64,000 bases of DNA, taken from positions 1,085,995-1,149,994 of the forward strand of contig CM074807.1 of NCBI GenBank assembly GCA_037447605.1, in the 5' to 3' direction. Position 1 is the first letter of the stretch; each line of letters begins with the position of its first letter. Both the position numbers and the translations under genes were made by a program. Shown here piece by piece: positions 22,682 through 33,852 of this stretch. This DNA comes from Zygnema circumcarinatum. Its lineage: Eukaryota > Streptophyta > Zygnematophyceae > Zygnematales > Zygnemataceae. The notes under the pieces are model-generated. The model was not told the DNA's origin. It worked only from the letters and a program-made list of their open reading frames with translations, and made no database searches.

Positions 22682-23240
22682 AGGGTCCTCAGTTCTACTG
22701 AAGGAACAATGGGAGCCCAGCCAAGCAGTGTAGACGAGTAGAATGTAGATATGAGATCTGATTGTTAAGAAGCGGTCATACTCATAACAACATCATTCCA
22801 TCATTTGAAATACTTGCTCATGTTGCTCTCAACTAGCATCAACCAATTACGTTCGGACAGTTTCAACCTGCCCTACAAGACAGGCATCCTAGAAGTCTGA
22901 ACGAAGGCCTTTTTGGACTAACCGCGGCTGCCTTTGGTTGATGGATGCGGTCATTAGGACTTGCAACAAGGCGTTGTCCAAGAACTGCCAACAGACGCCT
23001 TTCAAACAACAATAAGCTACAAAAGAAAAGAGTGCCAATGGCAGTTGAATAGTTTTCTCTCAATGGTGGCTGTACAGGCCAGACTCTTGAACAAATGCAG
23101 TCTGTCTTGCAGTATATGGCTTCAGATGGCTTTACAGTAACTCGCCAGTGGATGGATCTACAGAGCCGCGATTAGATTTCTTATCAAAACTGGATATCAT
23201 ACAGTCAAGTCGACGAACGTCAAAAACATGAATACGGTTT
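22682..23240. other. Convergent intergenic region
   Basis: 3' flanks of the Dabb and F-box genes. Nothing else is recognised. Confidence 0.4.
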
Positions 23241-24489
23241 TTATGTCCAGGGGACTCGAACTAAATGGGAAAGCCCCTGCTTACTAGACTGGGTATCATC
23301 CTCCTCTCGATAAGTAGAGGAGATAGAGAAAGCGTAATCCATGAGTTCTAATTTAGTTGAGGCTGGCTTACTCCCGGTAGTCAGAAAGTTGGCGTACAAA
23401 AAAAAGGAAACCTCCAATCGCTCTGTTGCGCCCATCACATGTGTCTGCCTAACCACCAATGGTACAACATTCCGACCTAAGCCCTTCTCTACATTTTTGC
23501 CAGGTGCGCCATCTTCTCTACCTTCCCATGCCGCCACTGACACTCGCCCATCCAGGAGATGAAAGAACTTACAGTCCATCTTCCGTAAAGCTATAAGGCT
23601 GACAGAGAGGTTTCCCACATATGCTTCAACTTTTTCACGCACGTCTGTCAGCAGTTGGTTTTGGAATGGCCCCAGCATGGAACTAAGGAGGGCGTTGTGA
23701 CTAAGAGAAGGTCTTAGCACTGCAATGCAGTCTCCCAAACTTATCCCTTCAGGAAAGCATTGCAGCATCTTATTCGTGCTATATGGTAGGCATTCAGAAA
23801 ACACAGGACGATCGTTGAGGCTGATGTCTAAGAGGAGCTCAACATCTTTCGGTTGAAGCGGAGGATCGCGGCGACGACCCAAAGTCAGTCGTCGGTACAA
23901 GTCTTTGGCTCCTGAAGCCAGTGGCATTGTGTTGAAGACGCTGCATTCATACCACAGAACAGACGTGTCAGCCGCAGTTTGGGGCTTTGCAAGCCAATTC
24001 CAACTTCAAACAAAGTTTGTTCACCAGTGAATGTAAGTGATGCAGACAATCGCAAAACAATGAACTATACAATGATTGCAGACGGTGCAGTTTATCCTTC
24101 ATTACTCGAGGAAATATCCAGTTTCGGAACAATATATAATATGCGCACAGGCTACCTCGAAACTAAGCCGAAGCAGAAGAAAAAATCATTGCATTCTTTA
24201 CCTGACTTGACTGGACGGATACGTCATATACTACTCCTCACCTGGAGCATTCAATAGCTGGCCAGTCCTTCAAGCAAAGCTGTCTCCAAAAGCTGTTATC
24301 TTTCGCCAAATCTCTCCACAATCGACTCACGCGCGAGCATGCCAAAAGGCTGTCGTAGGTCAAGTACGGAAAGAAGGCTTCCAAATGGCCCTTGGAGACA
24401 GGAGACTCGCTGTCACTTTCTGGCGGGGTACACTGCCTCTCGCAATTCCCCTCATTTTCAGAACTTCTGCTGCAATCTCTGTCGGACAT
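23241..24489 (-). CDS. F-box protein, 2 exons
   Basis: Exons 24489-24242 and 24003-23241 join in phase to give 336 residues. Residues about 34-75 are an F-box (LEAFFPYLTYDSLLACSRVS, then RLWRDLAKDNSFWRQLC), the motif that binds SKP1 in SCF ubiquitin ligases. The rest has no Kelch or leucine-rich repeats. It holds a basic segment (YRRLTLGRRRD), then a beta-rich region with aromatic and acidic patches (DCKFFHLLDGRVSVAAWEG), like several plant single-F-box proteins of unknown substrate. The intron acceptor was chosen at 24003 because it keeps the frame open into the KPQTAADTSVLW segment. A Gln/Arg-poor, Ser/Glu-rich head precedes the F-box. The substrate cannot be predicted. Confidence 0.82.
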
Positions 24490-25437
24490 TGCTCCACTCT
24501 CTAGATCTCACTTGACAGGATTGACACGCGCTCCGAACGAGCGCTACAGTTGCACAATAACACGAAACCTTCCTCCACTCTCCTCTCTCTACCCGCCTCT
24601 CTCCCTCTCGCGCCCTCCTCCCTCTGCTTCTCTCCCAGGCCCCTGCCGCCTGCCGGACTGCGCCCACCCGCAAACGTGAACGCTGCGGGAGAGAAAGGAG
24701 GAGAGAAGAGAGATATGAGAGCGAGTGCCCCATTTTCGTGTCCTCCACGCCAGATCCAGCGCCTGGGGGGGCGGTCTCCGCATGGCGGAATCCGCAAATC
24801 TGCCGCTCCGGCTCGGAGCATTTTCTGCTTTCCGAATTGCAGGCCGTGGGACTGACTGTACTTCTGACTCACTTGACTCGCTGACCGCTAAAGAACGGCA
24901 GTTGGAGCTTGTCAGGGCCGTCAGAGGACGCACTTTTGTGGTGGCAACATTGACATTTCACACCAGGTTCTTATTCAGGAATTTAGATTTTCTATTTTTG
25001 TTTTTTTAAAAGCTAAATTGTTTTTATCCATGGTCATTTCATGGCATCGCCATCGTGAGATCAATGCCACATCATTATTCTAGATGGTTTCATGGGCAAG
25101 GGCATGAAACCAAAGATTGAAAGCGCGAGTTTTTTTTAGCGCTGAAGCAATCTCAAAACAGGGGGACTGAAACTTGGAATGCTTGGGACCAGTCTGACAG
25201 GGAATCCGATTTTTCCAGAACCTGGTTTTAGCTACAAACTTGAAGCACAGCTTTAATTCCCGGGGGCTTAGTTTTCGACCTGTCACTCTCAGTTTTCGAC
25301 CCGAGGTGTCAAGACCGATAGCCCCCAGTGTGATCATGGAACTTTGAAAAATGGACGTGGAAGCGCACCATCTGAACGCCACAACATGGTCATCGGATTC
25401 AATCCTTTCTACCAAGAAAGGAGAAACAAGGAGTTTA
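24490..25437. other. Intergenic region, F-box promoter to TH1 3' end
   Basis: The part next to the F-box start (24,540-24,700) is rich in CTCTC pyrimidine repeats. One copy of the dispersed hairpin element lies at 25027-25073. No gene is seen. Confidence 0.45.
25027..25073 (+). repeat. Dispersed 45-bp hairpin element, copy C
   Basis: tccatggtcatttcatggca then tcgccatcgtgagatcaatg and ccacatc. The first stem base pair is changed (catGGC in place of gatGGC). Confidence 0.8.
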
Positions 25438-28400
25438 TTACAGGGCTCCCACTTTCACTGCCCCATCTAAAACCTCTTGAATCACCATTTTGAGCTTGGA
25501 AGTGGCCTCTTCCACATTGGGCTGATCAAAAACAGCCGAAACAATAGCAACACCGCCTAACTGTGCTCCGCAGCCGTACTGCAAAACTTCCTTTACCCTC
25601 TCCCCATTTATTCCACCAATAGCAACTACTGGAAGTGGACTCATGGCGCACACTTTTCTCAGCCCCGCCAACCCAACGGTTGTGTTGCCCTCCTTTGTTA
25701 AAGTGGGGTACACTCCCCCAACCCCCACATAGTCTGCTCCCCCATCGAACGCAGCTTGGGCTTGCTCTGGAGACTTTGCAGAAACTCCAATAATCTTATC
25801 AGGGCCAAGAAGGGACCGTACAGTGGCAGCCGGCATGTCCGACTGTCCCACATGGACACCGTCAGCCCCAACAGCAATTGCCACATCGACTCTGTCATTT
25901 ATAATAAGAGGGATTCCCGCCTCGTGGGCTACTCGCACTGCCGTTTCAGCAATCTGTGGATGAAGGAATGACTACATCAGTGGAGCTTCATCGCAACAGT
26001 TTGATTCACATTGGCAAGGTCTATAAGTGATGAATTTGGCCAGCAGACGCCCTAATGGCAAGAGGTGGTTCAGTTGTAAGGGATGCTCACCTTAATGAAG
26101 TCTCCAGTATCAGCGTCCTTCTCCCTGCAACCGTCAACAACGGCAACCCTGTCACCCATCTTGGCCAGTACAACCCCTCTATGGCTGACAGTATTTGCAG
26201 CAAATTGCCCATATGGCATCATCAAATTCAGGAAAGACTCTCGCACCGAATTTGCACGATTGTCGCTCCTCCATCAATGGCTCCGCGAACTGCCTCTTCC
26301 ATTGACCTCTGCCACCGTGCATTCATTCGCGAATCCGTAACTGCATAAAGTTGAAGATCTGACGGTCGGAATCGCATCCGGGGAGAGTCTACTACACTCC
26401 ACTTAGCAATGCTCGGGAGATGGTTTAGCGGCCCATGAGGCCCTCCTCCAATTTCAAGCGTTCTGCTGGCAATTAGCACCTCCACCAAATAATTCTTCGC
26501 TGCCTGTGATCTCCCACAGCTCGATGAGATTAGTTGTAGCTTCTTTTCCAAACACAGACCTCCATTGTCCCATATATGAGGTTGAGACAAGCAAAGCAAA
26601 TTTCTAGGCGATAGCCTCACCTTCACAGCCGGGAGAAGGCTCATTCCCTTAGCAAGCTGCGCAGCTATGGCTGCCGCAAGAGTACATCCAGTCCCATGTG
26701 TATTTCGTGTTTGAACACGAACTGAACTGAGCTCATGCCACTGCTTCCCTGCAAAGAAGCTCAGAGGAGTAATTGGCCGGACTCACTGTAAGCTTCAGGC
26801 AAGCATTGAAGTCCGATGAAATACCTCCAAGCACAACTATTGCCTTTCAGGCCTTAAAAAACTTCGGGAAAGTCAGGCCGTTTCCCGTACTGAAGAGCTG
26901 TCCTAATTTTCTCCTAATGGCAAACTATGGATTTGCCATGTGCCCAGTTTATGATGGTGATCAGCATCTTGATGGCCAACCCTTGATGCAAACCCTTCAC
27001 AAGAATACAGCGCCCCCATCATTACTACTTCGGGAGTGCTTGACAGAGACGCACCATCATAAAGAATATCAATAGCATCATCCGACTCCGGTAGATGTCC
27101 ACCTTTGATTAGGACGTTCCTACAAATAACCACCTCGAAGGTGAGGCCTCCATGCGAAACACCCGTTCAAGCACAGATACTGCTTTCGAAGGAGAAACAG
27201 AAACTCATGCTGGTTATTCCCATTAGCTTCCCATATTCTTGCATCTCAGTAGCTTGATTCAATTTTGTAGCTATTCTTGAAACATTGTGGTGCACCTCAC
27301 TTGGGCCCCATGGCATGTATTAGTTCGCCCGCCCGCCTCATATCCTCTATGCTTCGAATCGATCCCACTTCCCAACCGAGTATGGCGGCTGCCTCAGAGA
27401 GGTTCGGAGTCACTACATCGGCCAAAGGAAATAGTTCGTTCCTGCCATTCGCTCATCCACCTCACGATCATCAAAATCACACCAAGCACTGCCACGAGCT
27501 TAAGGGGCGTTGGAGATGAGACTATCCTTTCATTGAAATTAGGACGAATTTTTTTTATGTGTGGGTTATTATGTGCCCAGCCAGAGCATAGGACAGAAGA
27601 CCTTCAGCATGAGCTAAGATGAACGTGTAAGACAGAAGTAACCCCTAAGGTGATATCAAGAAATCGCTAAACTTCCACAAATTCTCTTTAAGAGTTAAAT
27701 CGACCAACTCTGAACCGTAATGTTTTGTTGCACGAACCAACCGACCCCTTAGCCCTGCATGCTACCAACAATATAGCGACCATACAAGTTTGTGGAAGCG
27801 CAGTATTGCTGTATTGGATACGTAACGACTTGATGAATTGTCAACATCGTATTGTAGCTACAGGCATGCCGGTTGACTGAGCCTTTGGCGACTCATTAGG
27901 CATGAAGACACGCTTATGTGAAGGAGCAATTCACCTCAGAGCTGGCAATACAGCAGCATCTGCCAAGCGGTCTCCACTTGTTGCCACAAGCACTGGGTCC
28001 ACCACCAATGCTGCACCCAATCCCTGCCGACGGATGTTCTGATATATGACAGAGCACTCCTTCAAAGAATTATTCTTTCTGGATAGTAGTTTCCCTCTGT
28101 ATTTTTCGTCAACTGTTTCCGTTTTCGCCTTCTCACACGAATGAAGAATCTAAAAGAGAAGACAATGTGCCCGATATGGACCATGCACAGGAATGGCGCA
28201 TTTTCCATTTTTAAAAAATGGGCAATAACCTTAACAGGTGCCAGTTACATTAATCGAGTGTAGAGCAAACATGACGAGACCAAATATGGCCTGACCTGGC
28301 TGTTCAGTAGCAATACAAACACCTTGTGGTCCTTAGGTGATTCGCGACCAGTTCTTCGTGGTTTCCCATGATGTTTTTTTTCCATATACATTTGATGGCA

Positions 28401-29968
28401 TCGCCATCGTGAGATCAATACGACATCTTTGTTTCCCTTGTGCCTAAAAGGCAATGGGCCTCCTCCTTTTGATGTGACAAGTTGCACCTTCAAAATAATT
28501 GAAGTCCACACATAATCCTGAATTTCGACATTGACCCGTCAACTTATAAGATACACCATTGAAGGCCAAGGGAAGGGTTACCTCCATGTGGGAACTTGCG
28601 AAGCACAGACGCAAGAGACAAAATAATATCCGGAGTTGGCAGCATTCCAGTTTTAACCTGCAGGAATATCCCAACGAGTAATATCCACAGTTTCACTTAA
28701 CAAAAACTCATCTAATGGTCAAATAAAGGGTTCGCGAGTAGACTTCCCAAAAAAAATTCGCAATAAAGAAATATCACGAGCCTTCTTCCATGTTGAGTCT
28801 GATTGCCTAAACCTTGGCTTTGTTTGCAGCAAAGTTTAAATTTGCATTTGTCTTGGCTTTGTTCGCAAACGAACTGTTAGATTGGCCTATGTTCATGATG
28901 ACTATCCGCTTATTAACTTATCAGTGACTTACACTTCGTAAGTATACTCGTTACTGAAGTGTACGGAAACTAAAAAACTGCACAATCTTACTTGAAGTTC
29001 GGGAAGGTCATTTTTCAAGTTCAGAAAGAAAAAAAGCATAGCTGTATTAAAATACTTGAAATTGCTTAAATACAGTAGTGTCAGACTTTCTATCAGCGAC
29101 TCCTGCTCCTGGATATTCTTTCCAATTTTCTTTTTCAATTCACAGAATCACTCTCCTGAATGCTTGTAATTATAATAATAAAAAGCGCACAGGAGAGTTA
29201 ATTGTTTCCCCATATTCACCACCCCTTTTTTTTTTGAAGCTCGTCCAAGGGCAAGCATAGTTGTTAGAAAATATCAACAAAAAAGTAACCATTCATTCCA
29301 TTCCTTCCTTTGGAAAAGTAATTCCAAACCGACTCGCGACATTTGCTTTTCAATTGCACAGACCAGCAGCTCATCTTCTTCTTGAACCACAACCAGCTCC
29401 TTGACACCCTAATTCCTGAGACGAATCCCGTCAAAATTACCACATCCGTTCCAATATCTTCCAGCACACTCAAGATCTGGCGCTCCACGACAGACGGAGG
29501 AACGACCTCCACTTGCTGCACGCCAGCTGTGTTCTGCGCCGTCAGCGCCGTGATAGCCGTCGTGCAGAAAACCCCCATGGCCGCGCACGCTTTCATATCT
29601 GCCTGAATCCCCGCACCCCCTCCGCTATCGGACCCTGCTACTGTCAGGACACGTGGCACGGCTGCCGGAGCTTGCTGGCGCGCCTCACCCGGAAAAGCCC
29701 TGAACGACACGTGTCCTTCTGTCGCTGCAAACACACCGATAGCTTCCTCCCCCTGCTTTCCAGGAGTCATGGCTTTCCCTCGCACGGAAACTCTATCCTT
29801 GGAGCTAACTCTAATTGAAGAGGAACGAGAACTGCTCTTGCGGAAGGCTCCAATTTGAAGACTTTCCGTATTGAAGAAGGTTCTTGGAGCCAAAATTGTA
29901 CACAGCGCTGCTCCTGCGCCAGCTGGAGTGCTTGCTGCTCGCAAGGCGCTCAGCAGGTGGTCGGCCAT
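25438..29968 (-). CDS. TH1: Bifunctional HMP(-P) kinase / thiamine phosphate synthase, 9 exons
   Basis: A 634-residue fusion of ThiD and ThiE, the plant TH1 layout. It phosphorylates hydroxymethylpyrimidine and joins HMP-PP to thiazole phosphate to form thiamine phosphate, in the plastid. Exons: 29968-29441, 28657-28582, 28094-27935, 27441-27301, 27119-27055, 26748-26621, 26503-26247, 26124-26091 and 25953-25438; all phases close. Residues 1-100 are a transit peptide. ThiD shows [14 protein letters not shown] (111-124), [19 protein letters not shown] and the anion-hole motif NTHGTGC. ThiE starts near 415 with LQLYAVTD, then [31 protein letters not shown] and GGVYPT. The acceptor of exon 3 is an AGAG site chosen for phase; it adds about 25 residues not usual in the family. 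An upstream in-frame ATG at 30013 is possible. Confidence 0.92.
28381..28426 (+). repeat. Dispersed 45-bp hairpin element, copy D
   Basis: tccatatacatttgatggca then tcgccatcgtgagatcaata and cgacat. It sits in intron 2 of the TH1 gene, on the antisense strand relative to TH1. Confidence 0.8.
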
Positions 29969-31640
29969 GGCGGAGGCCTGCTCTGCTCTCCCTGCTCGTC
30001 CCTTCAAGTGCAAACGAAGCAGGTTCCATGCTCCCTACGTAGGGCCCAGTTCTGCAAATATGAAAAATGCGCGTTGTTGATCTGGTAAATAAGGTCTATC
30101 ATCAATCCCTTTTCTTTTGAAAGAATACAATTCAAAACAAGTACACGTTTTCTTGGGAGCGCACTATAATCGTCGCTTAAAGCAAATTTCGAGAATACTC
30201 TTTGAAATTTGTCTTGAAGCGAAACGTTCAAAGCTTGAATTTTCTATTCCCTCTAGAGCCATGTTGTTGTTGTTGCCATGTTGTTGTTCATGTCCATGCC
30301 CATCTCATGCGACCCATGCGTTGTATGCGGAACCGGCCGAGGCGGTTGCGCCGTTTCGGCGAGACTTCGGGAGTCTCGGACCTGGCCATCGTTCAGTCAG
30401 CACTCGCCACGTGTCAAAACTGTACACGTGGCGTGCTTCTATTGGAACATATGCGACAATGTTGAGCAAAGTCAAAATGTTGACCCGAAACACAGGAGGG
30501 GCGGGCCGGGGGGAAAGGGGCGGTCCGGGGGGAAAGGGGCGGTCGGGGGGAAAGGGGCGGTTGCGCGACCGCAAGTTGATACGCCCGCCAAGGTTTCGGC
30601 CTGCCCTGGGAGGTACGGATACCACGTGGCGGATAGAGAGTGGCCGAACCAGAGAAGTATTCTGACCAGTAACGCGGGCAGAATAAACCATCTGCGAAAA
30701 AAGCAACGCGGATTGGCTGTCGATTATCCCGCGCGCAATTCTCTCGTGCAGGCCGTCAGGACTGCCCAGAGGGCCGATTTTTTTTTTTTTTGCGTACGGG
30801 CCGAGATTCGGTTGCAAGACGACGCGGGCCTCCTCAAAAAAAACTAGCGCTGCCCAATCAAGAGTAGCATTCACACTTGCGGGTGTGCTTCGGGCAGGAC
30901 GAAACATTTTGTGCCCCTTGGAGGCGGATGCGGAGGCACAGGGCTAGGGTTGGGGACACGGGGGCACGGGCATGCCCGGGGGGGGGGCCATGCCCGGGGC
31001 ACGTGGTCGGCCGTGCCCGGGGCACGGAAATCTGCAAAAGCCGTGCCCCTCGACCGTGCCCCCCTACGTCAGCGTGCCACGTCACGGTCGGGGCCGGGAC
31101 TGTGACGGCTCACATGGAACATGCATGTAGTGGCACACAGTCCGTACTTTTCGTACTATTTACACTTTCCGTACGTTTGTTCATACCGTTCGTAATTTCC
31201 GCACGCTTCCCAATACTGCAACTGGTCCGATTTTAACCGTTCTATGTGGTCACGTCACGGGGCACGAAAAGGGGCATGACCCCCTTCCCGCGGGAGGGGG
31301 GGGGACACGTGCCCGGGGCACCAATTTGGCCGGGGCCGTGCCCCCAACCCTTGCACAGGGCTGGTGGCTGAAGGTGCCCTGCAGCAGCAGGCGCTGATAA
31401 CCACCGGCAGGCAGCCATAAAAAGAAGGGGGAGCGAGAGATGGGAGAGAGCAGGGGGGAGGAGGGAGCATGGTCCCAGAGAGACGGGGAGGCGTCAAGGA
31501 GGAGGAGGCGACGGGCAGGAAGCCCTGAATGGGGGCGACAGAGGAGGGAGCGCTGGAGTCCGTGGGGACTTCAGTGTTTGCTGCTTAGGTCTTGGAGCGG
31601 AAGGTTTTGGAGGAACTCGTAGAGAAGGGCGAGTTCAGCC
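29969..31640. promoter_or_regulatory. Divergent promoter region TH1 / NC2-alpha, with a MITE
   Basis: This 1.67-kb gap lies between two divergent genes. CACGTG G-boxes are at 30408-30413, 30425-30430 and 30623-30628. A run of cggtccggggggaaaggggc-type units at 30,503-30,565 repeats a GGGGCGG pattern. The insertion at 30946-31352 is annotated separately. The frames across it are GC-rich shadows. No riboswitch-like thiamine element was recognised here. Confidence 0.45.
30936..31362. mobile_element. Non-autonomous DNA transposon (MITE), ~407 bp, with target duplication
   Basis: The sequence gcacagggct occurs as a direct repeat at 30936-30945 and 31353-31362, consistent with a 9-10 bp target-site duplication. 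Just inside are inverted ends: agggttgggg on the left and the reverse complement ccccaaccct on the right (within one base of the edge), followed on both sides by GGGCACGG-like bases. Both ends carry clusters of GCCCGGGGCACG-like palindromes (subterminal repeats), while the middle is AT-richer (31140-31210). There is no coding frame for a transposase. Target duplication length suits a Mutator-like element (9-11 bp), or hAT if the true duplication is 8. Confidence 0.7.
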
Positions 31641-33852
31641 ATGAGGAAGAAGTTGGATACTCGGTTCCCGGCGGTGCGTGGTTCTTTTTTTTTTTTGGAC
31701 AATAGTAGGGAGCTTGCTTTTGTGGTTCGTCCGGTTCTACTGCACGGATGTGTCATCGGAAGGGTTCTGTTGCCAGATACGGTTGTGATTTTTCTTTCAT
31801 CACCCTTTCGATGTTTTCTGACGCTTATTGGTGGCTGCCTTGCAGGCCCGTATCAAGAAGATAATGCAGGCTGACGAAGATGTTGGCAAGATTGCGCTGG
31901 CAACGCCTGTCCTAGTTTGTAAGCTCACGCAAGGCCATGTTTCTCGTTGACCGCTTCTGGATGTGCCAGTCCTTTGAATAGATTTGGAACTTGATAACTA
32001 TTTGATTAGGTTTTCGACCTGCTAACCCGAATGATTTTCTTGTATATATTTGCGCGTGAGCAGCAGCGGAAGGATAGTAAATAGGATACTGACTCGTGGT
32101 GGAGTGAACCCTTCTATTTCTTTCCTAGCATGAGTCTTTTCGGAATGGAACCTGTCCTTTTAAGCTTTGGCCATGAAAACACGTGATATGTGTATTGGAC
32201 TCTGGCTGCTGCAACTGCCTTTGGATTATTAGGGCTAGGGCTTCTGCAGTCCTAGTATCGAGGAGCACTTCGTGTGACTGAGTATATTACCTTCTTGCTT
32301 GTAGTCTGCAGAAGTGCTTAACTGTTTTTGCAGTTGTTCATGCCGTCACGTATTAAATTTGTACCTTTCGAGTGGCTGTTGCCTTTTGGCAGTTGGCAAT
32401 TATTCTTACCATTCGATTTGTTGCTCTTTTAACAGCGAAGGCCCTTGAGCTTTTTCTCCAAGACTTATGTGACAAGACGTATGAAGTGACCGTTGGCCGA
32501 GGTGCGAAGACGATGAGCGGAGCCCATTTGTAAGTCGTCTTACGCCCTGTTGAGTTGTTCTGAAATTTCTCTCCCGCCTTTTTCTTGCGTTTTATATCAG
32601 GTAGCATTTTGAAGCTATCCTTCTAACTACAGGTTGCTGAATTGTACATAGATACCGTTGCTTGTCCTGTCATGTCGTGGAAGTTTTTTTGGTCTCACTT
32701 CACGCCACTTCTTTGGAGAGCCTCGTATCCTCTCACCTAGCTGCTTATCCAGGGTAAGTGACGTCTGCTGCCTTTTCTGCAGGAAACAATGTGTGGCTGC
32801 GCACAACGAATTTGACTTTCTTCAGGAGACTGTTGCTAGAGCCGAAGATGGATGTGTCGAGGGGACTGGTTTGGAGGACAGAAACGGCGGTGGCAGAGGT
32901 CATAGAAGGTATCTCCTTTTTCCTTTCAAACATGAAACGAGATTATGACTCGAATGCTGCGGAACTGCGGCCAGCTTGGGAATCCCTTTTTGATTTGGGG
33001 TTGCATTTGTGGAGTCGAAGTTTTTGTTCTCCATTATATTTCGAATATTATACACTATCTTTGACTGATGTTGACTACTCTGCCTGCAGAAAATTTTCTG
33101 AAGAGGAAGACGGCAGCAGTGAGGAGGCCGATGTGAAAGAACCTGATGTGAAGGAGCCTAAGCGAGCCAAAAAGGTACCCGTATTCGCTTTACTAGGTTG
33201 TCTTTGAGGTCCCGCTAAAGCTGTTTAGAGGGGTTGCACGCAACGTCATCAACTGACACACAAATTATTTTTGAATTACTCACAGGTTGGTGGAGGCGGC
33301 CGAGGGAGAGGAAGGGGGAGGGGAAATTCTGAGCAAGGATCGGGTGCTGGAAGGTCTGGAAATGGTGCTTCTCGAGGGAGACCAAGGAAAGATGCTCAGG
33401 CTAGTCAGCAGTCGGCAGCATTAGGTAGGGTGAAAGAAGATTCTACAGTGATTTCTCGTACAGCATCAGGTGCAGTGAAGGCGGAGCCTCTGGATGAACC
33501 GCAAGTAGAAGATGTGAAGCCGAAGGTGACTAATGCACCAAAGAAGAGTGAGCCGAGGGACTTTGACCTAAACATGGATTTGAATGCTGAGCCAGAGGCA
33601 TTCTGTCCGAAACTGGAACAGGACGACAAATCCATTATGAAAACAGAGCCATTTGAATCTGTCGAACACCGGACGATGGTAAAGCTTGAGCAGGACAGAG
33701 GTGATGAAAGTAAACAGGACTTAGATAAGGTAGACGTTGTAAGTAGCAAGCCCCTGACAATCCATCAGTTACCTAACAGCAGTGCTGTCAGGCAACCAGT
33801 AGATGATTACGACGACGATGACTACGACTCTCACAGTAACGAAGATGGATGA
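31641..33852 (+). CDS. NC2-alpha / DRAP1 histone-fold corepressor (NF-YC11-like), 6 exons
   Basis: Exons 31641-31673, 31846-31918, 32436-32529, 32783-32908, 33090-33174 and 33286-33852 give 325 residues in full phase. The start MRKKLDTRFPARIKKIMQAD and the following DEDVGKIALATPVLVSKALE and FLQDLCDKTYEVTVGRGAKT form the H2A-like histone fold of negative cofactor 2 alpha. This partners NC2-beta (Dr1), clamps TBP on DNA and represses or redirects Pol II initiation. A Gly/Arg stretch (138-150) and then an acidic, Lys-Glu tail follow. DLNMDLN at 231-237 is an EAR-type repression motif. VKAE, MKTE, VKLE and PKLE fit SUMO-attachment consensus. The last 15 residues are an Asp/Tyr cluster. The protein acts in the nucleus. 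Confidence 0.93.

Noticed and set aside
30305-30907. 200-residue minus frame and overlapping plus frames of 182-189 residues
   Set aside because: GC-rich repeats in the TH1/NC2-alpha promoter keep several frames open. Composition is Pro/Arg/Gly with no domain.
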